Shown here piece by piece: positions 36,119-45,189 of a stretch of 64,000 nt of DNA (positions are counted from its first letter, which is position 1; every line of letters begins with the position of its first letter). The translations under genes were made by a program, and so were the position numbers. Source of the stretch: Oligoflexales bacterium (GTDB lineage Bacteria; Bdellovibrionota_B; Oligoflexia; Oligoflexales; RGVZ01); assembly GCA_947445775.1 (NCBI GenBank), contig CANFEB010000004.1, forward strand, positions 1 to 64,000, read 5' to 3'. The notes under the pieces were generated by a model. That model worked only from the letters and a program-made list of their open reading frames with translations, was not told where the DNA came from and did not search any database.

Positions 36119-36754
36119 CTATTTGTGAACGGTATAATGCAAGAATACCAGATTCTCATTTTGGTTGGAAGACTCCAGCCGAAAGAAGACCGGCCGGGTA
36201 AGTGGTGGCAGCAAAAGGTTTGATGCGTTGGGGGTCCCCAACATCAAGGGGCACAAGGTCAACATGAGTTCATCGACAAGACCGGCTTCGTAAAACAGAC
36301 GGTTCACACCACCGCCGCCGAACAAAAGTACCCTTTCAAATCCGGCGTCTTTTAATTGTTTTGCAATGAAAGGCGCGGGGTTATCCGCAGGCGGCGTCAC
36401 AATCAACCGGTTGTTGGGGGCCACCGGAATGCTCAAATGTGGATCCGGCGTCACAATCCATTTGTCGACTCCATCTTGCCCCCAAAAACGGAGGGCGGGA
36501 TCCAAACCTGAGCGGGTCAATACAACCCAAGTCGGAAAACGACCTTTTTGGTTTTGGATCTGCCAGGCACCTTGGCTGGCACGAAGTGAATTGGCACCAG
36601 TCACTACAGCATCTGCCGTAGTCAACTGGTGCCTGACAAAATCTTGATCTGCTTGGTTGGTAAAGCCGTAGGCACGCCGCTCGCGGTCACTTTCCAGACT
36701 GTGTCCGGCAATCTTACCGTCGAGGCTGGCGGCCATGACATTAATGATGCGCAT
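36119..36754 (-). CDS. RibD C-terminal/dihydrofolate-reductase-like reductase
   Basis: A 211-aa protein of the RibD_C superfamily. MAASLDGKIAG at the N-terminus, ADAVVTGANSLRA, and the NADPH-binding LLFGGGGVNRLFYEAGLVDE are typical. The deaminase half of bifunctional RibD is missing, so it may be a stand-alone pyrimidine reductase of riboflavin synthesis or a related NADPH reductase with another substrate. It is 15 bp from carD, so co-transcription is likely. No rib genes adjoin. Confidence 0.75.
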   Translation of the reverse strand: MRIINVMAASLDGKIAGHSLESDRERRAYGFTNQADQDFVRHQLTTADAVVTGANSLRASQGAWQIQNQKGRFPTWVVLTRSGLDPALRFWGQDGVDKWIVTPDPHLSIPVAPNNRLIVTPPADNPAPFIAKQLKDAGFERVLLFGGGGVNRLFYEAGLVDELMLTLCPLMLGTPNASNLLLPPLTRPVFFRLESSNQNENLVFLHYTVHK

Positions 36755-36769
36755 GCCCGGTTAGCCCGG

Positions 36770-37255
36770 TCAGTTGGGCAGAAGCATGGTGGACAATTCC
36801 GCCTGGACCTCAGACTCATCCTTGGCCAGAGCCGCGCTGATTTCTGAAACGATCATGCTCAAGGCCTTATCGAGCATCTTCTTCTCGCCGAACGACAAAT
36901 CCTTGTCGCACTTGAGGGAACAGAGGTCACGCAGAACCTCCGCGATATCGACCATGGACCCGGTCCGGAGCTTGTCGTTGAACTCGCGGAAACGGCGGTT
37001 CCATGTCGTTTGGGAAACCCGGCCTGGGCTCTTAAGGATGTCATAAACCCTGGTGACCTCGGTGCGCGAGATCAGTTCACGCATTCCAGCCTTTTCACAG
37101 CCAGTCGTCGGAACCATAAGGGTCGCTCCGGACGTGACAATCTGGAGGACATAAAAGTCTTGCTTGGCGCCACCGATGTCCCGGGACTCGATGCCTCTGA
37201 TCACGCCGACTCCGTGAGCCGGGTAAACCGCTTTGTCACCGATTTTAAATTGCAT
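36770..37255 (-). CDS. carD: CarD-family RNA-polymerase-binding regulator
   Basis: CarD proteins bind the RNA polymerase beta subunit and stabilise open promoter complexes. The N-terminal Tudor-like RNAP-interacting domain (FKIGDKAVYPAHGVGVIRGIE) and the helical DNA-contacting C-terminus are present. The ATG at 37255 has GAGG upstream and gives the standard 161 aa; the frame continues to 37339 without family similarity. Confidence 0.93.
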   Translation of the reverse strand: MQFKIGDKAVYPAHGVGVIRGIESRDIGGAKQDFYVLQIVTSGATLMVPTTGCEKAGMRELISRTEVTRVYDILKSPGRVSQTTWNRRFREFNDKLRTGSMVDIAEVLRDLCSLKCDKDLSFGEKKMLDKALSMIVSEISAALAKDESEVQAELSTMLLPN

Positions 37256-37602
37256 GGGGACCTCGTTTCTTGGTACATGGGACTCATTAAAAAGCCCCAA
37301 AGCTTCGAGTGTTTTAATAGAAATCTTTAATAAAGTCAATTTATAATTAGAATACTTTGAAAACAGTCCGTTGCCAGATCCAATTCCCTAATGAATGAGC
37401 ATTACCCCGACCATTACAACGGGATGAAGATTAGAGATTCATGAGAAACCCCAAATTAACCAACAATTTGATTGCCATTATGTTTTCAATTCGTTAGTTT
37501 GCCGCCTCTAGTGGCTGAATTTATTCGGTTATTGCCGTTCAAGTCACTGAAAAAATTGAATAATTTTGATTAGATTCATTTTGTTTAGCTCAAAGGTCCG
37601 CC
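37256..37602. other. AT-rich divergent spacer between carD and rpsO
   Basis: These 347 bp have no gene that I can support. The region is AT-rich relative to the window and must carry promoters for carD (minus) and the rpsO-pnp-dut run (plus). A TTGACT on the minus strand at 37339-37334 is a possible carD -35 element with a weak -10 (TAAAAC) 17 bp on. No strong plus-strand promoter could be chosen. AAGG precedes rpsO ATG by 7 nt. Confidence 0.5.
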
Positions 37603-37869
37603 ATGCTTGAAACCGCAGACATCGCCAACATCGTAGAGAAGTTCGGTTCGAAGGCCGGTGATTCCGGTTCTACCGAAGTTCAAATTGCCCTCGTGACAGC
37701 TCGTCTGACCCAGCTGACCGGGCATTTCAAGATCCACACCAAAGACCATCACTCACGCCGCGGGTTGTTCAAACTCGTAGGCCGCCGGCGCAGACTGCTG
37801 AACTACCTGCACCGGAAAGATCCGGACTCTTACCTGAAGCTGATTCAGGATCTGGAACTCCGCAAGTAG
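37603..37869 (+). CDS. rpsO: 30S ribosomal protein S15
   Basis: S15 binds 16S rRNA helix 22 early in 30S assembly. The 88-aa length and the sequence [20 protein letters not shown] with KDHHSRRGL and [10 protein letters not shown] are diagnostic. The rpsO-pnp order is conserved in many bacteria. It is followed by a stem-loop at 37880-37909. Confidence 0.97.
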   Translation: MLETADIANIVEKFGSKAGDSGSTEVQIALVTARLTQLTGHFKIHTKDHHSRRGLFKLVGRRRRLLNYLHRKDPDSYLKLIQDLELRK

Positions 37870-37879
37870 TACGATCACG

Positions 37880-37936
37880 ACAGCCGCCCCGGAACACCGT
37901 GGCGGCTGTGTCGCAAAACGGGACCGCGTTTTTTTT
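37880..37936 (+). terminator. rpsO-pnp intergenic hairpins, possible attenuator
   Basis: A 9-bp stem ACAGCCGCC/GGCGGCTGT with a 12-base loop lies 10 bases after the rpsO stop. A second small hairpin AAAACG/CGTTTT ends in a run of eight T residues at 37929-37936. Together they resemble the partial terminator and RNase processing site between rpsO and pnp in E. coli, where pnp mRNA is autoregulated. The second hairpin is weak. Confidence 0.6.
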
Positions 37937-38008
37937 GACGGTTATTGAAAGTTTCTTTTGCTGCCTGCGCGCCCCGACCATTCGCTTTCCCCATCGACAG
38001 AGGTTTTC

Positions 38009-40114
38009 ATGTCTATCAAGTCCCTGACCCGTGAAATTGAAATTGGCGGCAAAACAATCAAATTTGAATTCAACAAGTTTGCCAAACAAGCCCATGGCTC
38101 CGTCATGGTCTCCTGCGGCGACACCCAAGTCCTCGTGACCGTTTGTGCCTCTGATGAGGCCAAAGAAGGTCAGGACTTCTTCCCCCTGACGGTCGATTAC
38201 TTCGAGCGCTTCTACGCCGCTGGCCGCATCCCGGGCGGATTTTTCAAACGCGAAACCAAACCAACCGATCGCGAAGTCCTGACCGCACGCACGATTGACC
38301 GTCCGCTGCGCCCCTGCTTCCCGGAAGGTTTTCTGAACGAAACCCAAGTTATTTGTACGGTCATGTCCTATGACCCCCAGCATCAGCCTGCGCCATTGGC
38401 ATGCATGGGCGCCAGCTTCGCACTCATGATCAGCGACATCCCGTTCAACGGCCCGGTCGTTGCCCTGCGCGTCGGCCTGAAAGACGGCCAATACATCATT
38501 GATCCGCTGATCAACGAGAAGACTGATTTGGATCTCACCATTGCCGCCAAGCCCGGCGCAGTATTGATGGTTGAAGCCGGCGCAAACTTCTTGAGCGAAG
38601 AGCAAATGCTTGACGCCATCACCTTTGCCCATAAAACGATGGAGCCGATTTTCGAACTCCAACTCGAGATTCAGCGTGCGATCGGCAAAGAAAAGCGTCA
38701 GGTTCCCGTCAACCAACTGTTCGAATCGCTGATGGCGCCAGTCAAGGCCACTGTCCATGACGACGTCGTAAAGGCATTCCAAATTCGTACCAAGCAAGAG
38801 CGCCGCAAGGCACTTTCCGAAGCCACCAAAAAGGCTCTCGCGACCCTGAACCCAGAAGGCGACGTCCCCAAGACCCGCGCGATCAAGAAAATCTGTGAAG
38901 AAGTTCAGTACGACGTGGTGCGCCACGAGATCCTGAAATCACACTCCCGCATCGACGGCCGTGGACTCGAAGACGTTCGTGCGATCAGCTGTGAAGTGAA
39001 CGTGCTGAAGCGCCCCCATGGATCGGCACTTTTCCAGCGCGGCGAGACCCAAGCCCTTGCGACCATCACCCTCGGTGCAGGTGACGACGAGCAACGCCTG
39101 GACACGATCGCAACACCAGGCGTCATGAAAACCTTTATGCTGCATTACAACTTCCCCCCATTTTCCGTCGGCGAATGCAAGCCGATGCGTGGTCCTGGAC
39201 GTCGTGAAATTGGTCACGGTGCCCTTGCCGAGCGTGCCATCAGCCAAGTTCTGCCGGACAGCAGCAAATTTGGTTACACGATCCGCCTAGTTTCCGAAGT
39301 CCTCGAATCCAACGGCAGCTCGTCCATGGCGACGGTTTGCGCTGGAACGATGGCCCTTTTGAACGCCGGTGTGCCAATCACCGAGCCAGTCGCTGGTATC
39401 GCCATGGGCCTGATCAAGGAAGGCAACGATTACGCGATTCTCTCTGACATCCTTGGCGATGAAGATCACCTTGGCGACATGGATTTTAAAGTTTGCGGCA
39501 CCGCCCGCGGCATCACCGCACTTCAGATGGACATCAAAATTGGCGGCCTTACCCGCGAGATCATGGGCAAGGCCCTTGATCAGGCCAACCGTGGTCGCAT
39601 GCACATCCTGGGCAAGATGATCGCCACGATCAACCAGCCGGGCGAACTGTCCGAGCACGCACCGCGCATTTTCAAAATCAAAATCAAGCCCGATAAAGTC
39701 CGGGAATTGATCGGACCGGGAGGCAAGGTCATTAAGAAGATCGTGGCCCAGACCGGCGTGAAAATCGACATCGACGACGACGGCATGGTGAACATCGTGT
39801 CGCCTGATGTGACCTCGGCAGAAGCCGCGAAACAAATGATCCGGACGATTACGGCCGAGCCGGAAATCGGCGCGATCTACCTTGGCACCGTGAAGAAGAT
39901 CATGGATTTCGGCGCATTCATCGAGATCAAACCAGGCAGCGAAGGCCTTTGTCACATCTCGCAATTGGCCACCACCCGGGTCGAGCGCGTCGAAGACATC
40001 TTAAAGGAAGGCGAAGAAGTTCTGGTCAAGATCCTAGAGATCGACCGCCAGGGCAAAATCAAACTGAGCCGCAAAGATGCCCTTGGGAAAAAGCCAAACG
40101 CTACGGCAACCTGA
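38009..40114 (+). CDS. pnp: Polynucleotide phosphorylase
   Basis: PNPase is the 3'-5' phosphorolytic exoribonuclease of the degradosome. Two RNase PH domains, a KH domain (ELIGPGGKVIKKIVAQTG) and an S1 domain (GTVKKIMDFGAFIEIKPG) occur in the standard order. ATG 38009 has AGAGG at 5-6 nt and gives 701 aa, the usual length; a TTG at 37958 in frame is not needed. The dut gene starts 2 bp after its stop. Confidence 0.97.
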   Translation: MSIKSLTREIEIGGKTIKFEFNKFAKQAHGSVMVSCGDTQVLVTVCASDEAKEGQDFFPLTVDYFERFYAAGRIPGGFFKRETKPTDREVLTARTIDRPLRPCFPEGFLNETQVICTVMSYDPQHQPAPLACMGASFALMISDIPFNGPVVALRVGLKDGQYIIDPLINEKTDLDLTIAAKPGAVLMVEAGANFLSEEQMLDAITFAHKTMEPIFELQLEIQRAIGKEKRQVPVNQLFESLMAPVKATVHDDVVKAFQIRTKQERRKALSEATKKALATLNPEGDVPKTRAIKKICEEVQYDVVRHEILKSHSRIDGRGLEDVRAISCEVNVLKRPHGSALFQRGETQALATITLGAGDDEQRLDTIATPGVMKTFMLHYNFPPFSVGECKPMRGPGRREIGHGALAERAISQVLPDSSKFGYTIRLVSEVLESNGSSSMATVCAGTMALLNAGVPITEPVAGIAMGLIKEGNDYAILSDILGDEDHLGDMDFKVCGTARGITALQMDIKIGGLTREIMGKALDQANRGRMHILGKMIATINQPGELSEHAPRIFKIKIKPDKVRELIGPGGKVIKKIVAQTGVKIDIDDDGMVNIVSPDVTSAEAAKQMIRTITAEPEIGAIYLGTVKKIMDFGAFIEIKPGSEGLCHISQLATTRVERVEDILKEGEEVLVKILEIDRQGKIKLSRKDALGKKPNATAT

Positions 40115-40116
40115 TC

Positions 40117-40581
40117 ATGTTTCGTCTGCGTTTCCGCACTGGCTTCGAGCCAACCTATATGACCGGAGCCAGTGCCGGCGCAGACCTGAAATCGACAGAG
40201 CATCTTGTGATACCCCCGGGCAGCGTTGGACGCGTGCCGACGGGGGTTTTTATTGATGGAGTCGACTGGGATAAAGTCCCCGAAGGATTTATTCCAGAAC
40301 TTCAGATCCGCGCCCGGTCGGGACTTGCCTTCAAAAAACAAATCACCTTAGCCAACGGCGTTGGCACCATTGATGCCGACTACCCTGACGAAATTTGCGT
40401 CCTGCTGTTGAATCTTGGCAAGGACCCCTTCGTGGTGGAACCTGGTGACCGGATAGCCCAACTCGTGGGCAACCTGGTCGCGAGGCTGCCCATCGCAACT
40501 GCCACATCCTCAGTCACATCCGCAGCCCCCCATGCCATGGCCACAACACGCACCGGCGGATTTGGCTCCACAGGAGTCTGA
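40117..40581 (+). CDS. dut: Deoxyuridine 5'-triphosphate nucleotidohydrolase (dUTPase)
   Basis: dUTPase removes dUTP and supplies dUMP for thymidylate synthesis. The trimeric-family motifs are visible: ASAGADLKS (1), RARSGLAFK (2), ANGVGTIDADYPDEI (3), PGDRIAQLV (4) and the C-terminal RTGGFGSTG (5). Length 154 aa is normal. ATG 40117 begins 2 bp after the pnp stop with no strong ribosome site, so translation is probably coupled to pnp. Confidence 0.95.
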   Translation: MFRLRFRTGFEPTYMTGASAGADLKSTEHLVIPPGSVGRVPTGVFIDGVDWDKVPEGFIPELQIRARSGLAFKKQITLANGVGTIDADYPDEICVLLLNLGKDPFVVEPGDRIAQLVGNLVARLPIATATSSVTSAAPHAMATTRTGGFGSTGV

Positions 40582-40666
40582 TCACTCCCTTCAAAACCGG
40601 CCTATCTGCTATCATGGACGAAACACGTCCACAGATTCGACCTCTCAATTTCCTAGGGGCCAGACC

Positions 40667-42331
40667 ATGACTGATGCGTTACGCGTATTGGCATTCACTC
40701 TGTTGTTGGTCCCCCTTGCCTGCATTCCCAAATCATGGGTTTCGACTTCTAGGGTCAAAACCCTCAGCTCGGCCCCCCTCGATCGTTGCGTAGCCTTGCG
40801 CGGTAACGGAACCCACATCATTAGCCATACAACCTCCCTGGCCAAAATCACCAACCGCTGGGGCGAAATTCATGCGATGGCCGGAGGCAGTTCGGCGACC
40901 ATCACGACATTTTTATATGAAAGCATCTTGATAAATCCGGCCGTCAATACTTTGCAGGGCCGACAACGTAATGGAGCCATAGCCCTGCTGCTCAAATCCA
41001 TCAGTGGATTTGCGGACGATGTCATGAACCCGCCGGAAGGGAAGTCCTTGATCGCCGTCGGAACACTCATCGGTAGGCTCAAGGGAGAATCGGCCCTTAC
41101 CTTGCCGCCCTCAGAATTTTTGAAATCTGCCACCGATCTGCAACGGATTTTTGCCAATGATGACCTTCGCGAATTGATCAATCCCGAAATCATGGACGCC
41201 CTTAACGCAGCTAATTCGTCCAGCCCCGCAGAATATCAGGCACGGATTGAAGAGGTTAAAAAAGCCGCAAATTCCCTGGTCGATCTGGATGCAACAGACA
41301 GCGATGTTTTTTTTCGCCGAGGATTAATCAACTTTCCCCACTTGATTAGCTTGATCAGCAGGGTTGCGGATTTTTATGCCGGCTACGGTGGATCACAGCA
41401 GCTGATGGCCGCGTTTATTGATGCCTGCGCAAGTGGAACTGAAGAGATGACCTGGCGGGACTTGACGTCAAAACCCGCCGCCCAAGGAACATGTGGCGAG
41501 CGTTTTTCAAAGATGATCGACACCTGGCACAAATCAAAAACTCCAGAGAGTAAATCGCGCGCGGCAGACGAACAGGGATCTCACCTGAGAAACATCATGA
41601 TCACTTCCGTGGTGACCTCTCCGCCTGGGATTGCAGCCCTTCGTCAATATGACGCTGCCTATCGCCAGGGCTCTGGCCCAGTCGGTCAGGGTGCGCCCCG
41701 CCAATTGAATGTGAGCTTTGACGACATCAGTTTCGGCTACTGGGTGTCATCATCCTTTGGACTCGATCCAATAAAGGTCTGGCGAGCCACAGCAAACGAC
41801 GGCAAGTCAACAAAGGCCATCAATTTAGGATCGGCACGGACATGGCGCGAGATCCTGGAAAAATCCCCCCGCGAACCCTCGCTGGGGTCCTTTACGGAAT
41901 TTGCTGAAGGCGAGGCGATGGCAGGAGCCATCTCCTTGGGGGGCTGGGCAGACCTCTCTCCCGTCCAAGTGTTGAAGGCTGCCGGGTGCTCAAAAGTTAT
42001 TTATTTAACCCGCCGAGGCAGCGAGACCAAATTCATTACGGCTGGAGCTCCGTTTCAAGGGCGAAGGAAATCCGGATTGGCAGAACTTTTGGGCATGACT
42101 GAAGCCAGCTACAATGAGCTTTATAACCTGGCGGCGCCTGAGAGCGCGTTTTCCAAAGCCCTTGCCCAGGCCGATGGTGTGTGGTGTACGGATTGGAACA
42201 GGTTCACGGCTTTTGAACAGCAAGGGATTGCCGCGGATGGATGGTCGGCGCCCCTCGTAACCCGCGACAGCGTTCTGAGGCAATGGCCAGAGGCCGACAG
42301 CAGCGGCACCCACATCGAAGGCTGCCGGTAA
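40667..42331 (+). CDS. Lipoprotein with patatin-like phospholipase features
   Basis: A 554-aa predicted lipoprotein (LLLVPLAC, Cys19). Near the N-terminus, VALRGNGTHI aligns with the patatin oxyanion loop and MAGGSSATI with the nucleophile elbow (Ser75). AADGWSAP near the end (Asp524) could supply the aspartate of the Ser-Asp dyad. The middle 400 residues are long and unassigned. The motifs deviate from the GxSxG and DGG consensus, so activity is uncertain. ATG 40667 has AGGGG at 9 nt. It is separated from dut by 85 bp. Confidence 0.5.
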   Translation: MTDALRVLAFTLLLVPLACIPKSWVSTSRVKTLSSAPLDRCVALRGNGTHIISHTTSLAKITNRWGEIHAMAGGSSATITTFLYESILINPAVNTLQGRQRNGAIALLLKSISGFADDVMNPPEGKSLIAVGTLIGRLKGESALTLPPSEFLKSATDLQRIFANDDLRELINPEIMDALNAANSSSPAEYQARIEEVKKAANSLVDLDATDSDVFFRRGLINFPHLISLISRVADFYAGYGGSQQLMAAFIDACASGTEEMTWRDLTSKPAAQGTCGERFSKMIDTWHKSKTPESKSRAADEQGSHLRNIMITSVVTSPPGIAALRQYDAAYRQGSGPVGQGAPRQLNVSFDDISFGYWVSSSFGLDPIKVWRATANDGKSTKAINLGSARTWREILEKSPREPSLGSFTEFAEGEAMAGAISLGGWADLSPVQVLKAAGCSKVIYLTRRGSETKFITAGAPFQGRRKSGLAELLGMTEASYNELYNLAAPESAFSKALAQADGVWCTDWNRFTAFEQQGIAADGWSAPLVTRDSVLRQWPEADSSGTHIEGCR

Positions 42332-42387
42332 TAAAGTTGGTTCGGAACTTTGTTTTGGAGAAGTCCAACAAGCCTATTTTCGCTGAG

Positions 42388-42459
42388 ATCCCCACGCCCG
42401 CTGCGCGGGCTCGGGATACGATTTCGCTGCGAAAAGCGAAAGCTTTTTGCAGCGAAATC
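42388..42459. repeat. Two strong adjacent palindromic hairpins in a convergent spacer
   Basis: At 42388-42415, GCCCGC-TGC-GCGGGC is flanked by ATCCC/GGGAT arms. At 42420-42459, GATTTCGCTGC with GAAAAGC pairs with GCTTTTT and GCAGCGAAATC around a GAAA tetraloop, giving an 18-bp stem. They sit between convergent genes (lipoprotein and pilin) and may act as bidirectional terminators or mRNA-end stabilisers, although no long T run follows. They could also be a copy of a dispersed repeat. Confidence 0.85.
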
Positions 42460-42462
42460 TAA

Positions 42463-43050
42463 TTATTTAAATGCCGGAGTCAATAGCGCGATCTCTGTGG
42501 CGAAATTTGCATAGGTTGTTTTTAATGCAATGCACCCGGCACCGTCAGCACTCGTAACTTTTACTTCATCACACCACTGATACATCCTCCCAAGCTCGTC
42601 AATGACCCAAGTATCCAAGCCGATGGTAGTGCTGGTGCTTGGATTTCGATCGTATTTTTTTACGAACGCTTTCGCAGTGGCAAAGAATTTGGTTGGGGGG
42701 ACGCCCGCGTCTACAAAAACCGAATATTGGTATTTGAGGCCAGGGCAGTTGTCCGCTGCCCAACTTAAATCGGCAGCTCCAGGCGCGCATGCGCTACCCG
42801 CACTGCTCGGCATCGCAGCCATTGCTTTGAACGCTGCCGTTTTCAGTAGTTCCGTCTTCTCGGACGTCAAGATGTCGCGAAGCATGGTGTGGGCTTCCGA
42901 CTGACGGGCCGCGTAGGTGTAGCGCTGGTAGGCTGGGATGCCAATAGTAGCCATGATCCCAATGATGACCAAAACAACCATCACTTCGATCAAACTGAAA
43001 CCAGCGGCATGTTTTCTGAGGGCCTTCATCGTCATTAATGACCTGTTCAT
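42463..43050 (-). CDS. pilA: Type IV pilin-like prepilin (major pilin candidate)
   Basis: A class III signal with cleavage at AAG-FSLIEVMVVLVIIGIMATI, Glu5 present, and the typical hydrophobic alpha-1 helix with PAYQRYT. Four cysteines in the globular part could form disulfides. Length 195 aa fits a major pilin or pseudopilin. ATG 43050 has GAGG at 10 nt. It diverges from two minor-pilin-like genes; the assembly machinery is not in the window. Confidence 0.85.
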   Translation of the reverse strand: MNRSLMTMKALRKHAAGFSLIEVMVVLVIIGIMATIGIPAYQRYTYAARQSEAHTMLRDILTSEKTELLKTAAFKAMAAMPSSAGSACAPGAADLSWAADNCPGLKYQYSVFVDAGVPPTKFFATAKAFVKKYDRNPSTSTTIGLDTWVIDELGRMYQWCDEVKVTSADGAGCIALKTTYANFATEIALLTPAFK

Positions 43051-43187
43051 TTGAATCTAACCTCGTGATGTGTGGATTGGGGAATAAACCAGAGCTCAAT
43101 AAATAATACCCGAGTTGGCCGAATTTTAGAAATTCTGGTGTAAAATCGAATGCCTCCCCAATCGATCAGTGAAGGACGACGGCTGAG

Positions 43188-43886
43188 ATGATCCGTAAAC
43201 CAAAAATGGCTGGCTGCCTTTTTCGGGGCAACTCCGGCTTTACATTGATCGAGGCTGTGTTCAGCGGCAGCATCTTAATGCTTGTTGCGGCTGGGGTTTA
43301 TACGGCAACTTTGAATTTTCTCAAGCAGAAAAGCCTGATCACCTCCGTTGATCAAATGATGGAATTTAACAAAGGCTTTCCCCTCTATTTGAGTGCGCAG
43401 CTTGCTGATAACTTTTCAGCTTCAACTTGCACCAATAGTCTCGAGAATTTTTGGGAAGATTGGGCAGGGATCAGTCCGCCACCGCCACTTTATCGAAATA
43501 TGAAGGTAAGGCCGCTGACAAGCCCGGATTTCGATCATGTCCGGACAAAGTTTTTGATGGGTGAACTTTTGAGCGATTGCTCGAGCCCTCCTGCAAGTTC
43601 ATTGGCAAGTTCAAAGTCAGTATATTGGTGTTTCGCCCTTGAGCCTGATTCTGCTACCACCTCAGCAGGATCATTTGCGGCGCGCAATTACGTTGTGGTT
43701 CAAGTTTTATTGGAATTTGTTGATCGATCATCAAACTCCACCAAAACGTGTCAGGCCTTTGCCGCACTCCATCCCGAGCTGCGAGAAATCCGAGGAATCA
43801 TCGATGTGTTCCACACGAACGCAAGCCTTGGCAATAAACACATCATGCGGGACCGACTCATCTTTGACCGGATTTTAGGGGGCTAG
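43188..43886 (+). CDS. Minor pilin/pseudopilin-like protein (PilW/GspJ type)
   Basis: A prepilin leader ends at NSG-FTLIEAVFSGSILMLVAAG, with the conserved Glu5. The 232-aa protein has a cysteine-containing globular part of no clear family. It is followed 5 bp later by another leader-bearing gene. Such pairs usually encode minor pilins that prime type IV pilus or type II secretion fibres. Confidence 0.7.
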   Translation: MIRKPKMAGCLFRGNSGFTLIEAVFSGSILMLVAAGVYTATLNFLKQKSLITSVDQMMEFNKGFPLYLSAQLADNFSASTCTNSLENFWEDWAGISPPPPLYRNMKVRPLTSPDFDHVRTKFLMGELLSDCSSPPASSLASSKSVYWCFALEPDSATTSAGSFAARNYVVVQVLLEFVDRSSNSTKTCQAFAALHPELREIRGIIDVFHTNASLGNKHIMRDRLIFDRILGG

Positions 43887-43891
43887 GAAAA

Positions 43892-44971
43892 GTGTCTTCT
43901 GCTTTAAAATCCGGTTTTTTATCGCAAAAACCATCAGATCAATCTGGGTTGTCTTTGCCCTTGGTCTTGGTGATCCTCATGGTGTCTTTGATCCCTGCCG
44001 GCATCTTCATGGAGCGGCTTAATCGAGACGTCTCCAAGCAGATTGAAGCCCGTGGCCAGCGTGATGCTGAAATGTATTTGCGGAGCCGTCTGGCCTGGAT
44101 AACCAAACTCATTGAAGAAGGCACTGTTGCGGTGAATTGTTCGAAGCAGTTTTGGTTTCCGACCACCAGCACCCATTCGGTATACGATAAAGCACGGCTA
44201 GAAATCGAATCTGGCAAAACATTCAGCCAGTATGAAAGCAGCCTGAGTCTGCGGCTGTGCATCTATCCAGCGACCAAGTCCCTACCGCAACTGGAGTCCC
44301 TTTTGAGCGGGGGTGATTCGCTGTCGCCATTGGCAAGTGAGTGCACAGCCATCGGAGGCCAGGCGGTGGAGGTAACCATCACCCCCATGGTCAGCGGGGC
44401 CACTTGTAGCTCCGGAGAAAAATCATTCTCACTGAAGGCCGAGGCCACGGTACCGGTCGGCTTCAATAATCAAACAGGAACTTGGAAACAAAAGGCGGTC
44501 ACGCTGCAGCAGGCATTGCCCCAGGTGTGCATGCCGGCAAAGGGCACTTTGACGGTCAATTCGGGGAAGTGCCCGCCGTCCACGAGGCCGTTAGGCTGGG
44601 GGGTGAAGGATTTGACTCTGGATGGCTTCCTGGCCGGCTTCGCATCAGGAACCTGTGCCAATGGAATCTTTTCTGCCGAGTCTATAGATATAATTGGTAA
44701 TAATGGCAAAGCTTCTAGTGGGTCTGGTGGGACATGCACTTGGCCCTATTCAGTGTCAGCCAACGTCCAAGGTGACGTCGGAACCAGCAATCCGAATATT
44801 ATAGCGAGCTATTTTAGCGGCACTACTCCACTGGCCATCACAGCGCCAAATCTTACCCAGGTGTGGGGACCAGGAAATTATTCAGCGAGTGGCAACGCAA
44901 CGGCAGCGCCATTGGGCACAGAAACAATGAATATCAATGCGACTTACTCTGCTGCGTGCAAATGCCAATGA
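43892..44971 (+). CDS. PilX/GspK-like protein with pilin-type N-terminal helix
   Basis: A 359-aa protein with GTG start at 43892 and AGGA just upstream. The N-terminal region QSGLSLPLVLVILMVSLIPAG resembles a pilin helix after an SG cleavage site but lacks the Glu5 residue, as in GspK or PilX proteins that cap the fibre. The rest is Ser/Thr/Gly-rich with many cysteines and may be a surface-exposed tip. It directly follows the PilW-like gene. Confidence 0.6.
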   Translation: MSSALKSGFLSQKPSDQSGLSLPLVLVILMVSLIPAGIFMERLNRDVSKQIEARGQRDAEMYLRSRLAWITKLIEEGTVAVNCSKQFWFPTTSTHSVYDKARLEIESGKTFSQYESSLSLRLCIYPATKSLPQLESLLSGGDSLSPLASECTAIGGQAVEVTITPMVSGATCSSGEKSFSLKAEATVPVGFNNQTGTWKQKAVTLQQALPQVCMPAKGTLTVNSGKCPPSTRPLGWGVKDLTLDGFLAGFASGTCANGIFSAESIDIIGNNGKASSGSGGTCTWPYSVSANVQGDVGTSNPNIIASYFSGTTPLAITAPNLTQVWGPGNYSASGNATAAPLGTETMNINATYSAACKCQ

Positions 44972-44996
44972 CGTAACGGTTGATGAAGGTTGCCCC

Positions 44997-45182
44997 ATGG
45001 ACTGGGCCCCGATTGGCAAACCAAAGGTTGCGAAAACCAGTGAATTAGGCCGTTTTCTTTGCGCAAAACTCCTCTCTTCGCCAAAAATCGTGCTCGGAAA
45101 ATCCTTTAATCATCCTGCGACGTCCAATTGGGTTTACGGGTCATTTCAAAATTGTCCTGATGATCACGGGGCACCGAGTTAA
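44997..45182 (+). CDS. Possible small protein, unrecognised
   Basis: A 61-codon frame starts at ATG 44997 with GAAGG at 7 nt and ends 7 bp before the convergent glycosyltransferase gene. The frame also opens further upstream at 44937 inside the preceding gene. No signal, membrane segment or domain is visible. It may be a genuine small gene of the pilin cluster or chance. Confidence 0.3.
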   Translation: MDWAPIGKPKVAKTSELGRFLCAKLLSSPKIVLGKSFNHPATSNWVYGSFQNCPDDHGAPS

Positions 45183-45189
45183 AAGCCAA

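Noticed and set aside
37769..38926. A 385-codon open frame on the minus strand opposite rpsO and pnp
   Set aside because: It covers the rpsO end, the intergenic hairpins and the start of pnp, all of which are secure. It is a by-product of codon bias.
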